DNA of 64,000 nt from Vanessa cardui (Eukaryota > Arthropoda > Insecta > Lepidoptera > Nymphalidae): contig NC_061128.1 of the NCBI RefSeq assembly GCF_905220365.1, positions 2,542,001 to 2,606,000 on the forward strand, given 5' to 3'. Below, piece by piece: positions 38,284 to 52,082 of this stretch. The notes beneath the pieces are model-generated. The model had not been told where the DNA came from. It searched no databases and worked only from the letters and a program-made list of their open reading frames with translations. The position numbers and the translations under genes are program-made. Numbering within the stretch: the first letter of the stretch is position 1; the number at the start of each line of letters is the position of its first letter.

Positions 38284-40039
38284 GAAGAAACGAAAGTTGC
38301 CGGATCAGATATTATCATCACAAAAATAAAGAAAACAAAAAATACAAGAAAGATTCAAATAAGTTATTGCCATTACAATCTTATCACACGTCTGATATAC
38401 AATAAAAATAAATGTGTAATACAAGTAATCTTTATATAATTCTACGCGAAATGTATTTGATGCTTAGCTTGCCTGAAATTCCTTACCAGCTTAAGATATT
38501 TGTAAATTTTTTACCTCATGATTAATGGTCCAGAGTTTAGCGACATTGTCAAGAGTCTTATTGTTAAAATATTTTTCATTCTAATATAAAGTAAATAATT
38601 TAATGAAGATTTTTTTGTGAATTTATGATTTAAGAAAGACCGCACAGAATTAAAAAGTTAAATAAAATATAGCTAATTTTTGTAGTTCTGAATTATTGTT
38701 ATAATAATCATCTTTATTGTTTTTATTTTAATTAAGCTATCAAATATCTATGTTTATTAATATAAATAATATTTATAAAACATTTAAACCGAAATCACAG
38801 ATAAAACAAAAATAATATTTAAGGTAGCCATTACAATGTAGGCTGGAAATAGACGCGGAAGACACGTGCGGGGGAGACTTTCACCCTCGTACCAAGGTCA
38901 CACGGACGAGCGGGTTGGTGTGGGTGCATTGTGTTTATTCGGTTTTACGAATTTGGCTGTTTACGTCGAATTGAAAGTGAATCTACTACGTTTAATATTA
39001 GTTTTGAAACAAATATATAGATATCCTCAGCAATTAATCATTTAATTTAATGCCTTATTCATGACTTTATAGCAAATATTTTTGATGTACTATACGACAG
39101 AATCGCTTTAAGCAACTATGAATTCTATAGTGAAAATTATACTTAAGCATAGAGTGAATACATTTTTTTTTTAAATATATTATTCCAAATATTCAAACGT
39201 TTACAAATAGTTTTCGTGAATAAGCGTAGACGTTACCGAAATACTTGATTATAGACTAGACGCGCAATTTGTCGACTCGGCGTAATTTGGGCGGGAAATT
39301 GATTTTTTATGCCATTAAAGAGGAGGGGTATGGGGTGATGGGGGGGTCACGAAAGTTATCGGATTTTCGCGCCTCCAGCCGTGAGCTCGACGCAATCAGT
39401 ACGAAGGTTAACAGCTTTATTTCACTATCGCTGGAATAATTATCTGTCAAGACAACAATATGGCCGCAGTCAAATGTCACAGATAATAAATTGTTGCGGT
39501 GTTTATGACTGGAGCTAAAATTTAATTTTTGAACGAATTTCTTATAATAATATTTCAGATATTTTCTATTTGTAGAAACAGGATAACATCGTTTCTTTTC
39601 CGAATTCGAATGAAAATTATTTAGGTAAGAAGATAAATAAAGTTCAAATGAAATTGGAGCAATATTTTTAGACTCCCAGATTGGACTCGAAAGCTTAATT
39701 TTATTTAGTATCGTATTTTTGTTACTCTTGATAATTTATTATTATTGCTTTGTTTGCTGTTTACGTAAATGGGTAATACGATTAATGTTTTTCAACATTT
39801 CGTACTGTGATTGTACAGCTTGGACAGTGTATCTTGTTAAAACAAGTGCTCGATCATTAAAACTATCCTCGTTAGACGAAACAGATAATAAAAATAAAAT
39901 AATTAAGAAAGGTTTCGTTCATTTCGCTCCGATGTCTTTAATTGTCCTACGCAAAGTCGACGTCTACGAAGTCGATCGAACACGGAAGCGTCGGGTTCTA
40001 GGTATATTGCAATGCTCTTACGAATTTGATGCACACAAA

Positions 40040-40265
40040 CGCAAGTATTCATCAAAACAAAACGCACACAGCGGTTACGCGTCTGCCGAAATACTCATAC
40101 ACGCACACATTCGAACGCCACTTCGGACTGTGTGCTTGTGTGCGTGAATGAGAGAGAGAGTGTGACGAAATTTCACTTTCCGTTTTGGCAACGTCGCGTG
40201 GCGCACCTCCCCGTTCATCGACATTTGAAAGGGGGTGGGTACGGCTAGTTCGTTCCGAAACCGAC
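40040..40265. promoter_or_regulatory. GC-rich, GAGA-containing island
   Basis: It contains a GAGAGAGAGAG run (about 40150-40160), repeated GTGTG/CACAC and CpG-rich sequence ending near GGGGGTGGGTACGG. The run would bind GAGA factor-type proteins. Overlapping 114- and 142-codon frames on the two strands look compositional. It is a candidate promoter or enhancer. Confidence 0.3.
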
Positions 40266-43200
40266 ATTTTCATTTTTAATGTAGTCATCTGAGTTGTAAA
40301 TATTGTAAAACACCAAAAAATAAAAATTATTTGTAGATATATTAACAGTAATTTAGAAGTAGATATGTCTTTACCTATATTAGTAACTGAAGCCAAAGCT
40401 CTATCTCATTTTATGTGTGAAAATTAAAATAAAATTATTTCTATTGTTAATATTTTTCTTCTGATAAATAATGTTTTCACAGAAAAAATAAAGACGCGAA
40501 TAAATTATTACAATAGATATAGTAAACTAACGGTATAGTGTGTGAGGCGTTTCGAATACGCACCCACTTCAAAGCTCAGACGATTCTCGGAAGTGTCATC
40601 CTTGAATGTAAGAAAGAGGCAGCAGATAGTGCCATCTCATTTTCACGACTATCGACTTGTAAAGGGACGCGAGTTGAATACTTTTCGTTCGTTTCGAAGT
40701 TTTATAATTCCGTACGCGAAATTTAAAATTGAAAGTAATATTTTATCAAAAGCTTAAATATCTCAATGAAAAGTTTATGCGATGATCGGATATAATTATG
40801 TATAAATATTAATATTTTTATATGAATATTAAATTAAGTTTAGTTTTTGTAAAAGCGATAAAACAGAAATAGCAATTGAATTAGACAGAAGTAACATTAC
40901 AATAATTTGTTATTATTTGCATAACGTTAATATGATTGGGTGAGCAATTTCAAGGCAAAGGGCAAAACAATTTATTCGTTAACAAAATGAACAAACATTT
41001 ACTGAACACTCTTATTATTATTAATAATGTGTATAATATTAATTAATTTTCAATAAAAACTACCTTTTATTGTCTCAAGTTAATCGTTGACTTGTTGATG
41101 ACTTGTTTTTTTTTTTTAAATAGGATTCTACGTATTTCTTAGTTGCGTATAAAATACCCAACATTTTTGCGGATTTTAGAATTGAAAAATAATCTTCAAC
41201 CAAAAAAATCTTATACATAATAATAAACTAAAATAAGCCTAATTGTTTTGAGGCATTTACCAAAAATAACATTGTCTTGCCCTTGCCCTTTGTCTACAAA
41301 AAAAAAATAATTAGAATGTATTAGTGACGTCATACAGAATTAAAGCAATGAGTAATTAAATTCTTAATAAACAATTTCCCAGAACATGACATTCAAACAA
41401 TTTATAATATACGTGTTAACTTTTTGTGCTCGTAAGAGGCCTTGGTTTTATCTTAATGGATTCACCATAACAATGAGTTTCGGATAGAGTCGATCGGAAT
41501 TCAACGATTGTTTTATGTAACAAGGTCGATCAATTTATATACTTTTAAACTATATTCATTTTTATATTGCTATTTTACGATAACGATCGATCGAGAAGTA
41601 AATATCCAGAGTTTTGGTACTGTATCATATTCAAATGTAATTAAAATTGTAATAAAAACGGTAAAGCAAGTTATAATACAAAATCAACTGTAGATTAGGC
41701 AGCATTTAAATATAGAATGTTTTATTTGAGTTAAAAGAAGAAAGGATTACTGTTTCCCCGTATGTTTGTATTTAATTTTTGAGTTTTTTGATGCTTTTTT
41801 ATTCTATTGTTTCATTCGAATAATTTATACACTTATAAAAAGGTTTTTTATAATTAATAATTAAGATAACCTCTTTTTATATTACTTATATTAGTCGTTT
41901 TTATTAATTAAGTTTTTACAATTATAAGTCTGATATGAATATTGAAAAATATAAATTCAAAATTATGTAATACGATTCATAATAAACGATTTTTGGGACA
42001 TTGAATATGTTTTTAACGAACATATAATATATGTTATATTTATGTTACGCAGAGACTAGTAAATTCTCGTTAGTTTTGTGATACAAGAACAAAAATGTTT
42101 TTGTTTTTACGTGGGCTCACGGGTGTTTCATTGATTCCTATAAAGTGGTTCCTTTTGATGTGTATTCTAGGCGATACGAGCAAAGATACGAAGCGTTTAT
42201 CTAAATCGGTTCAAAGGTTTAAGCGTGAAGATGTAACAGACTGAGTGACTTTCCATGTACAATATTAATAGAGATAATATGCAAAATTAAAATAATCTAC
42301 TGAAATTGTCCTCATTTTTGTATAATTTCAGTGCAGTATGCAACGTGTTTAATATTTTATACAAGTGGTACCCGTCTAATTACTTATACTTGTACTTGAT
42401 ATACAATACCTGAATATCCATTTAGGTGTGTCCACTTCCTCTCTTTTATATTGAATTGAAATATTTTTTTCATAACAAATGAAAGTCTGCACTTCACGGC
42501 TCAATCGATTGGTTAAGGCTGTCGCAGGCTGCGCAGGAGTCGAGTTACGAGCGGATGCGGCCGCGGAAGTGGCGCAGAGGCCGGACGCGCACCATCTTGC
42601 GTTTTAGTACTTGAGCTTTGTTTTTGTGTGCACGAGCCTTATTATGAACCAATAGGAAAATATATTTATTTTCTATAGATCTTAAAAGGGTACTTATGAC
42701 GTCATATTTTTTCAATGATAGAATGCTTATATATATTTTTTTAATCTTTTAAATAAGGATTTAATGTAAAGAATGAAGAGCAAATTTTCTCATGACTATT
42801 TTATATTCTAAAACCAAGACAATAACAGAAAGTAAGACTGAATGTATTGTCATCTGTGAATTGATTCTTCTTTTCTTCCGAATAATAATAATCTATTAAA
42901 TACGACATTGCGGCTAATACTTGCATCTGTTCTACGCTGATTTGCGATAGTGACTCTTATAGCGATAACAATAAAGATTATATGATATAGCGATGTTGAC
43001 ATTTGACAGTTAAGCACATAAAGTTGCTTTGTTGCTTGAAAAAATAAAGAACCAGGTAGTTGTCTTTTGTTCGACGATTCTTACGCAACGAAAGCTGCGA
43101 TTCGCGATCGTGAAGAATACAATGCTTGATAAATTGTTCGCTAATTTAATAGCTGCAGCTGCCATCGTGACTTTACTGAGATTTTTTAAGAATGTAACTA

Positions 43201-44749
43201 TTTACTTTGTATTTCATATTAAAATTCAAATTGAAAACGCTTAAAAACGAACATTAAAAAACAATATTAGTATGTTTTTTGTATTGATATTTAATGTGAG
43301 AATAAATGTGTTCGGCTTCTGTCTTAAAGGGCTTCGAGTATTTACGACTTTAATAGTAGCATATAATAGATATTTGTATATATATCGGTAACAGTAAAAA
43401 CATTCGTGTTATTCGGGAGTGAATTCGTCTTAGATTTACAAGTCATATTTAATCAATAATATTTCCATTAAAATATCTTTTAAATAGTATCATAATCGTA
43501 GTTAAAATAACTACGTCGAAATTGAAAAGGATTAATATTTATAGGTGTAGAGCATCAATGCTAAAATGCAAACAATAACCGACGTTGAAAATGTAAACTA
43601 CAAATTATCAACATCAGTATAAACACTATAGTTTAGAATGAAAAAGAAAATTTTGCGTAGTGCTAACATTGGATAAATGCAGCGTCGCTTTTCCTCCCCC
43701 ATTACCTACGATGACTCATTCAACCTTTCCGAATTCCTACCATTTGTTTGTAACTCACTCGATTATAGATTTGACATCGATGAAATTTACGCAGAAGCGT
43801 GAATCATAGTAATTGTTGTGTTTTACCTTTAATCAGAAATTTTATTTAACTTTATACTAAATATATATTTACTATTTAGTATGAGAATGAATTAGGTAAA
43901 TACAATTAGGTTCTAACATTTACATTTTACGTTACATTTTATTTTATCAATACATAAGTAGTATTCATATGATAAAGGTTTAATGTAGAGATTTAAAATT
44001 CATATTTTTATCGGGCTTATCCTCTTATTCTATAGAAATCAAAAGCTTTCAATGAAGGCGATGCGGGTATACAGATTTCAATTTTATTTTAATTAAACGA
44101 GTAAAAAAATATTTATGTCGGTAGAGTGAGATAAAAAAATCGTTTTTATTTAAAGTACCACAAAATAATTTAAAAATTTGAAAATAAATATATATATAGT
44201 GGATTATATTATTCGTAATAAATCAATCTGTCGACTTTCACCCACTATTTTGTAATTAATATAACGTTACCTTATTGTTGAACGCCATCCAGCAATGTTG
44301 ATTCTGAAAATGTTTTAAAATCTTACCTGAAACAAATAGAATAAAAAATTTAATCGAGAGAGTTCCACGAATGTTTAGATAGTTAGGTCTTAAATTATGT
44401 TTTCTTGACATTTATGACGTTTTAGTCACAAGAGCGCATTTGTTGGCATTTCTATAGTACTGTGAAATATCAAATTTAATAGCTAAAATATGTGTTATTT
44501 TATATAGTTGCCTTTAAGGTGTTATAGTTATGAGAAATTACTAAGACAAACTAAACCATACAAATTAGAATTAAATATCTTCAATTTTTAATTGTATCCA
44601 AGTTTAAGTGTTATAATATTGATGTCAAAAACCCCTTTTGATAAGTTATGCGAGCACATTGTACGTAAAAAGCTCGTAGCAACTGATTTAAATTTTTTAA
44701 GGCGGTATAAGCATGTTATCGCGGATAAATGGAACAATACGATAAATCC

Positions 44750-44825
44750 ATCGGCGGAGGCAGCTGACATGGCGGACATATGGTGCCTACTTCCTACGGG
44801 CAGCTGCGCGTGCGCACGACGAAAG
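44750..44825. promoter_or_regulatory. Island with two CAGCTG E-boxes and an NRF1/Ewg-like site
   Basis: CAGCTGACATGGCGG and GGGCAGCTGCGCGTGCGCAC lie within 75 bases. CTGCGCGTGCGCA is close to the NRF1/Ewg palindrome. The 94-codon plus-strand frame and the 84-codon minus-strand frame over it lack any known domain. Confidence 0.3.
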
Positions 44826-46227
44826 GTTATGATGACTGACAACCAGAAAGGTCACCTGATCGATTTTCTTAGTTAGCAATCAATTTTTTAAGCATTAATT
44901 ACGTAGTAAGATGTAATTTTTCTGTAATGTATGCTGTTATAACTTTGCGTAGGTTAGTCTTCTAAAGGTTATATCATTTAGAAAACATGTTTCTATTTTC
45001 TACTTTATTTGAGAATATATATAAAGTATATATGTCGTTGCTTTGATGGTATAACTGTATTAACATAGAGAAAGCATTAATAAGTATACTTTTTCGTTTC
45101 GAAATATTACTTCTATTAATTTAACGTCATTTCAGCACGCTCGATATAGATAAGACTGCAATGTGCTACAGCACTATCATTTTAACATTTATTAATTAAA
45201 TAACCAATATATAAAGCTGCGTCTACACTTTGTGGATGAACAAGTATGTTTTTATTTACAACCTGAAACTTATATAATAATTTGTGACGTGAGGTTGAAG
45301 CGATTTTAATAAGAATGGACAGTGGATATAGATTGCGTTAATTAAAAGGAGTGTCTTATCTGAATAAAATATTACTTATCGCATGAATGATTTTTTTTTA
45401 AATAGACTTGTGTCGAGATTTTGCAATTCGATTTATTAGTCAAAAAAAAAACTGCAACTTTAATAATTAGGATATCTATATGAGAAAAAAAAACAATGTT
45501 TTTCACAGTACTTAATATAGCCAGAAAGTTTTGGGCTTAACATAGTGAATATAATTTCCCTAATATAAAATAAAAGATAATTCGTTTCTCTTGAATGTAA
45601 ATACTTATGTGTGATACGTATATTATGAAATTAACTTTATTTCTTATTTAAATTTCTGGGATAGTTATAAGTTATCTTCGTCGTAATTATTAATAGTATT
45701 TGCTACCAACCTTAAAAGTAAATGTCGTCGAAATGTAAATTCGTTATTATAAGTGGCAACTGCTTTTGAACATTATGAAATGTGACCAACATATGACACT
45801 AAGTTATTGCCAAATATTGTTACCTAATGAAATATGATTATATTTTTATTTTTACGAAATAATACAGTAGTAGAAAGTACTTAGAAATAACTTTTTAAAG
45901 GAATATTTGTCTATGGATGTTCGAAGTTTTAGTGGAATCCCCATTTACCGTTTCTATCAGGAAGACAGCTTCGCAATTTACGTGGTTACAAAAGTTAGAC
46001 AAAATATTGATATTGCTCGATAAGTAGGTATGTTTTGGTTGTTTCCATAACACTATGAATTTGAATGTTTTATTCAGTATTATTTGTGGTAATGCTACAT
46101 ACAATAAAATTATTTTCATTCTATTAAAATATTACAACGCCTTTAAATAAGTCTTTAATTCCTTTAAAAAAATATTTTTTTATATTTGTAATGTCAAGCT
46201 GATGTAAAACAACATAAGGTTTGAAAA

Positions 46228-46247
46228 TTCTATGGTCGACCATAGAA
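46228..46247. repeat. 20-bp perfect palindrome
   Basis: TTCTATGGTCGACCATAGAA reads the same on both strands. Function unknown. Confidence 0.8.
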
Positions 46248-47603
46248 GTGTCTACCTGGATATACCATAAAAAACGGGTCATCGAACTCGATGCAACAGC
46301 TGCTCCAATTCAAAATGGCGGCATTATGTCAAAAATTAATAAATGCAAGCCCGTTTGTTAGAATTGAATAAAGATTTTTTTATAGCGTTCGTTGAACGTA
46401 CCATGAAATATGAATGTTCATTTATTAATACATTACCGCCAAAAATGTATGCTCGCATCATTGTAATAATTTAGTTTTATAGAATAATTACTTTATTGAG
46501 GAAAGGAACTAATTTTACTTGACTTTTTGACTTATTAAGACTATTTTTTAATTTGTCAATTGATTAACGTTCATTCGTTCATTTCACACAGTTGATTTGT
46601 ATGTTTAAGCGGATACTAAAGGATTTTACGGAAAAACAACTACTTTTCCTTAAAAAAATTCTTGTAGAATGCGTAATAGAAAAAAATATATATACGAATT
46701 TTATTCCTTGAGTTATTTATATGAAAGAAAGAAATTGAGAGTTTATTATAATGAACAATACAAATAGCCTGTTATTATTACAGGACATAATTAGGTATAA
46801 TTATTTTAAAATTTATTATTTATTAATTGACCAGAGATATTATTCTGAATTATTTTTTACTACTTGCGCCAAAACTGTTGTTGGCCCTAATAACCGGACG
46901 GGATAATAACGCTTGTTACATAGTAATTTTATAAGTTATTACTACCTGATGACATAGTTGTCATAACTTTGTAATAAGTGCAACATATGGTGCCATACAA
47001 ATGATATGCGTGTCTAGAGTAACTATTGTTTGCCGCTTTTAATTAGCTCTTTAAGTTCCGATGAGAAAAACGAATGTAATGTTGTAGTGTGTCTAATATT
47101 ATAACATAGTAATTTATTGTCTGTCGTCCCGCATGAATAATTTTGAGGGGTATTTGCGAATACTTTAAATTACAAAAAAAGTGATAATTAGCTTTTTGAT
47201 ATAACAAAAACTAGTAAAAAATATATATAGAACTTATTTTGGGCACATGGTTTTTTAGTCTTAAATAAATACAACGGAATCCTAATTTTAAAATAACTTA
47301 TATATGGAAGCTGTCGCAGCGTATTCCCATGACTTTTTATGAATGAAAAAAAAGTAAAAACTATGGTATAAATCAAATAAAGGTGTCTCCGTATAGCGTT
47401 ACAATGTTTGAGCGAGGCGCGGCGGAAGCAAGCAGCGCTCGGAACCGGAGCTCAATCATAAATTATACTTTACTGTTCCCGCCGGGATCCAGTTACGGTA
47501 CGTAGTTGGGTTATTACGATTATCACTTCTCAATTGTCATTAATCGGTGCGAAGTACGCTCCGGTTCTGTGATTCTTGCTTTGCGTCGCCGAAAATGTAT
47601 AAA

Positions 47604-47760
47604 TCTATATGAATATTATAAATGTGAAAATGACTGTATCTGTGTGTCTGTCGTTTTTTCACAAACAAACCATTGAGGTGACTTTGATGAAATTTGGTAT
47701 GAAGCGAACTTAAACTCCAACTTTTTTGCCTGACACATGACAACCAAACAACTAGTAAAT
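47604..47760 (+). mobile_element. Helitron-like non-autonomous element remnant
   Basis: It starts TCTATATGAATATTATAAAT, continues with a GTCTGTCGTTTTTTCAC segment, then TTGATGAAATTTGGTATGAA, then CCTGACACATGACAACC. This order is what I know from abundant lepidopteran Helitron-type (TCTATACTAATATTATAAA...) elements. The 3' hairpin and CTAG-type end are not clearly preserved, apart from AACTAGTAAAT at the end. The minus-strand open frame across it is a shadow. Confidence 0.55.
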
Positions 47761-50700
47761 TATAAAGTAAAATATAGATGGAAACAAAAAAGGTACTCGA
47801 ATTCCGCCTAAAAACTTTAGACAATTATTGGAATGGCTTCTATTTAATCCCCTAAAAATATAGAATAAATATATAATATGATTCGAACAAAATGACAGCC
47901 ATCTATTAAATCGGTTGAAAATATAGAGCAGTACAAGTAAGTGCGTTTATTGAAACAGGATTTTTAAATGCTCGAGAATTAATCCGATTATACGAAATTA
48001 TTGCCTCTCGTTTAGTAATTAGCACTTCATCGTCAGGTTTCATTAGAGTATTTTATTTACCTCAATTGCGTACTCCTCTCCCTTACCCTACATCGCTGCA
48101 TAAAAACTGCAATCACCTATCAGTTGCCTCACAATAACCAAGTTGGCAGACCCTAACCAGCCTTATCTGGCCCTCCGCGCCCTTCCCTGACTTGGAAGAT
48201 TGGATAAACGAGAGGGATCGCTATGAAGATAGAGAGTTCAAGTGTCAATGGTGAATGCTGAAAGGGTAGGAAGGCTTGAAGCCGGGAGGTCGTTAGCCTG
48301 GCTTTGATTGTTCGATGAGTATAGCAATGAGTCACTTGCGTACGTAAATAAACGGGAAAAAATTATAGCTACTAGAGATGTGTTTGAACACTTTCATTCA
48401 AAGGACATTATGCCAAAAGAAAATCATTCTCTATCCACATAACCAATGTTAGCGATTGAGTTTGTTTCTACATTTAATATATAAATGTCAATGACATCTA
48501 ATATAAGAAATATAAAATACTGAATTCGATTAATTGTATACTTGTTTTACATATTTTTATTTAAACGCGTGTTTGTAAACAAGCATCGGTAGGGACTTTA
48601 TATTTAAGAGGAAATAGTATATTCTTTGAAATGCGTGTACGAGCTGAAACATGAAAGGCTGTTCACGTAAGAATTGTATGTAATTCTGCTTTTCCCCGTT
48701 CGCCCCTCTGCTATGTGCTCTTGTAAAGTAGGCAGTGCGTTCACTAGGTTATGCGTTCCCCCTCTACGCCTTCCAGGCAGCATATAAGCATTGCTTAGTT
48801 ATACATAGTAAATAAACTATCTTTAACCCCTTTGCTCTCATTACCTGGATCGCCTAAGGCAATATCGTTTAAACTACTTCTTACTGCCTTATCAATATAC
48901 GCAACAACACACGGACGCACTGCAAATAGCGCCCCTTATAATCATCTAGCATCACATTTGTAAAAAATGAATAAAGTAAATAAAAAGCTGATGTGGGTAA
49001 ATGATGCTAAATGTAATAAGGACACAGGCTACTCTTTGGGGTGATGTTAGGATAGATGTTAGGATAGATAGTTATTCAAGCATTTTCGTCACAAACTAAA
49101 TTCTTAAAGCGGCGATGCTCAGTTCAACTCGTAAGGCCATCAAACAATTTTTTCCCTATAAATAAAAAAATAGTAATAATGCATCCGTTTTACAAGACAA
49201 ATCCTATTCCATATATGTATGAATATCCATTGAAATTATAAATAATGTATATTTAATGTACATATCTAATATTTAAAAAAGAAAATTAAATACTTTATGA
49301 TCTCTAAAAATAACTTTACTACCGGTTTTTTATTACTTATCAATAAAGTGAAATGTTAATGACCTCGATTGTTCGTTATTAATAGATTTGAGAGGACACT
49401 TAATGTAGAAATCGACTTATTATTCGTTACATTTCAATTACTGTTATTATCTTTAGCCATTCATAAACAAGGCTGATCCAGTATTGTATCAACGCATATG
49501 ACACAAATCGAGGCGTAGGTCAGCAGATGTGGGTTAGGCGTTCCAAGCGCCCTATGGGGCGGGGCGAATAGTACATAACCGTATATAAGCACTGAAAAGA
49601 AATACTCAACTAACTTCCTGAAGGGAAATGTGTTTATGTCTTACCGTACCGCTTGTCGAGCAGCAGAACTCGCCTTTCAATGATATTAGTTCCTAGTCTT
49701 TTTTATTCTCGTTTTTATATAAATAAATTCATATACTAATCCTCGATATGTTGATTGATTTATGTACAATATTATTTATATATATTTGTTAATGATTTAT
49801 TTACTGTCGTATTATTATTGCATTTATATTTTTGTATAGATTTCATTTATAAATGGAAGAAGACATATTTTATTCTTATGATTGATCTTTACCGCGATCG
49901 CTATATTTCTTATGATATTTTTTATTCATTCCATTATTATAGTACAAAAAATTTAATGAGTAAATATAGACTCAATTTTTTTAAAGGATTTTTTGAGAAT
50001 AATAATACGATTATAAATTAAATACACACTCTATCTAAAAAATATTAATATTATAATAAATATCAGAATCCACAGAAGCTATCACCACAGATTGTAGGTA
50101 TTCTAAGGACAGAATTAGATATCGTAGGGTGAGGCGTTCACGCTGCATGCCCCCGACGCGTGTCAGTGGGGAAATCTAATGAACTGGATGAACTAGACTT
50201 TGCGTAGAGCTATGCCTAGATCGCCATTAATAATTGCTTTTAGGAGATCACTTTATCATTACATAAAAAAAAATAAGAGCCATTTGTTTTTTGATTGATT
50301 TAGGTTGAAGGAAAATTATTTACACCGAGTAACTGAGTAAATTCGAATTCATAATCTCAATTATTGTATATCAATAATTTAAAGTTGAACTCTACGTGAG
50401 TACAAATATTAATTTAAAACAAGAAAACATTTTTCTGGTGATTATTTTAGAAATAGACTGCTACAAATATTACAACTATTAATGATAGAGGTAATTTCTC
50501 ATATTATTATACAAGTAGTTAATTATTATACTGATTTGTTTAAGGAAATTAAATTATAATATATTTTAAGTGAATAGAAATATATCCTAGGTTTTTAATT
50601 ATTATTATTTCATTTTTATAAATAAATATTTCAAATGGTAATTCTATTTTAAATCAGCAAATACGGTGACATAGAAAGGCTATAATAAAGTTAACGACAG

Positions 50701-51656
50701 CAATGAACACGTTCTATATTGACTGTTCTCGTTATATTGGAAATACCATTAATTTCGATGCCGATAATTATACAAACGGCGACAATCTCTATCGAATTAA
50801 ATGTATCCAAGTGTGGTTCCGATTTGTAAGGTGATAAGTTTTTATTCGAAATTTTGGAGAGTCACGTCTTAGATACGTTTAAATGTAAATGTAGTTGAAT
50901 TGAAATTACAGACATGACCCAAGTAATGTTTAGAATGTGCTTATTCAATTAAATTTAACGCTTCTATATAGAAGATAAAAGACCTTTTTTTACACTTTAT
51001 CTATGAATATAAATTGAGAAATGTGAATTATTTGTCCTTTTTCATCTAGGCAATGCTGACATCGTTCAAATGTTTTAATATAATATGAGCAGTTACTATA
51101 TTACTATTATAAATAGCAAGGGGGATTACTTTCAACTTTATCGTCAACATAACATAGATCTTTAACGTTCAAACGTAGTAATCAAGCACGCCTGCTTTAA
51201 AAGGGAAAATATATATTTTTTAAATATGTGTTAAAAGCACTTGAGGCAGGCATTAGAATAGTTAGAGCCCGGGGCGCGGAACTGCGTATGCGTGGCCACG
51301 CGCGATTTTACCACCGCATTGCGTCTGAACGCACCGCTTACTCTCAGCGCTTTACTTAATGGCAAGAGGTCGTGTTCATCCATACGTAGCACTAAAAATA
51401 ATAATATATTTAAAAAAAAAACTATATCGATACTAAAACATTAAATATGCTAGCTTAAGATAGAACAGCATTTTCTACTTAAAAATTTATAAATTCAGTT
51501 ATAAATTAAATATACAATTTCTAATAGCAATAAACTATATAATAATCTATCTGGTCAGCATTTGGTATTATTAATAATATTATATTATGAAATAAAATTT
51601 AAAATTGTAATATGATAAATAAAAACGCGGCATTTGTATAGTGTTGTATGCGTAGT

Positions 51657-51678
51657 AGGGGTGCATCAACGCACCCCT
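51657..51678. repeat. Stem-loop AGGGGTGC / GCACCCCT
   Basis: Eight-bp perfect GC-rich arms with a 6-nt loop, followed by repeated CGCAC/GCGCACT-like units. Function unknown. Confidence 0.7.
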
Positions 51679-52050
51679 CACGCACTTACGCACACTTGTG
51701 CATTCAGTGCAACTATATTATGAAACTGGAACGCTATTGGTCGAGATATTTGCCTGTGTGTGTACCTGTTTGGTTGTAGAAAAGAGGTCGTATAGATAGA
51801 GTTATTTATGTCTAGGCTATATGAATTAGTTGCGTGCATTGGGGTAGTCTTTGCTAGGAAAAAGTATTGATTTGTTGCTTCGTACCAGAGTTTTGTGAGC
51901 CTTTTGCAATTTTAAGAATGATGAAGAAATTTATTCTTTTAAAGTTTTCGGGATTATTAGAATATTGTACAAGATTTTAAGTATTTAATCTTTATTAGTA
52001 TGGGAATCCGGTTTAAAAAGAACAGTCCACTCTGGATCCCCATCGGTAAC

Positions 52051-52082
52051 AAATCTCTTTCATGACAACTTGAAAGAGATTT
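52051..52082. repeat. Perfect inverted repeat, 12-bp arms
   Basis: AAATCTCTTTCA, an 8-nt loop, then TGAAAGAGATTT. It sits about 80 bases from a CGCCATCTTG element at 52161-52170. Confidence 0.8.

Noticed and set aside
38185..38439. Plus-strand frame with Tyr/Ile repeats
   Set aside because: It is a translation of an (AT)n microsatellite.
40052..40396. 114-codon minus-strand frame as a Tet alternative first exon
   Set aside because: It has no good in-phase donor, and its amino-acid make-up follows the GC-rich repeats. Kept only as a regulatory island.
48660..48990. Possible solo LTR (CATATAAGCA, then AATAAA, GC-rich flanks)
   Set aside because: No matching terminal TG..CA borders, no target-site duplication and no second copy could be found. 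The second TATATAAGCACTG at about 49590 is not clearly related.
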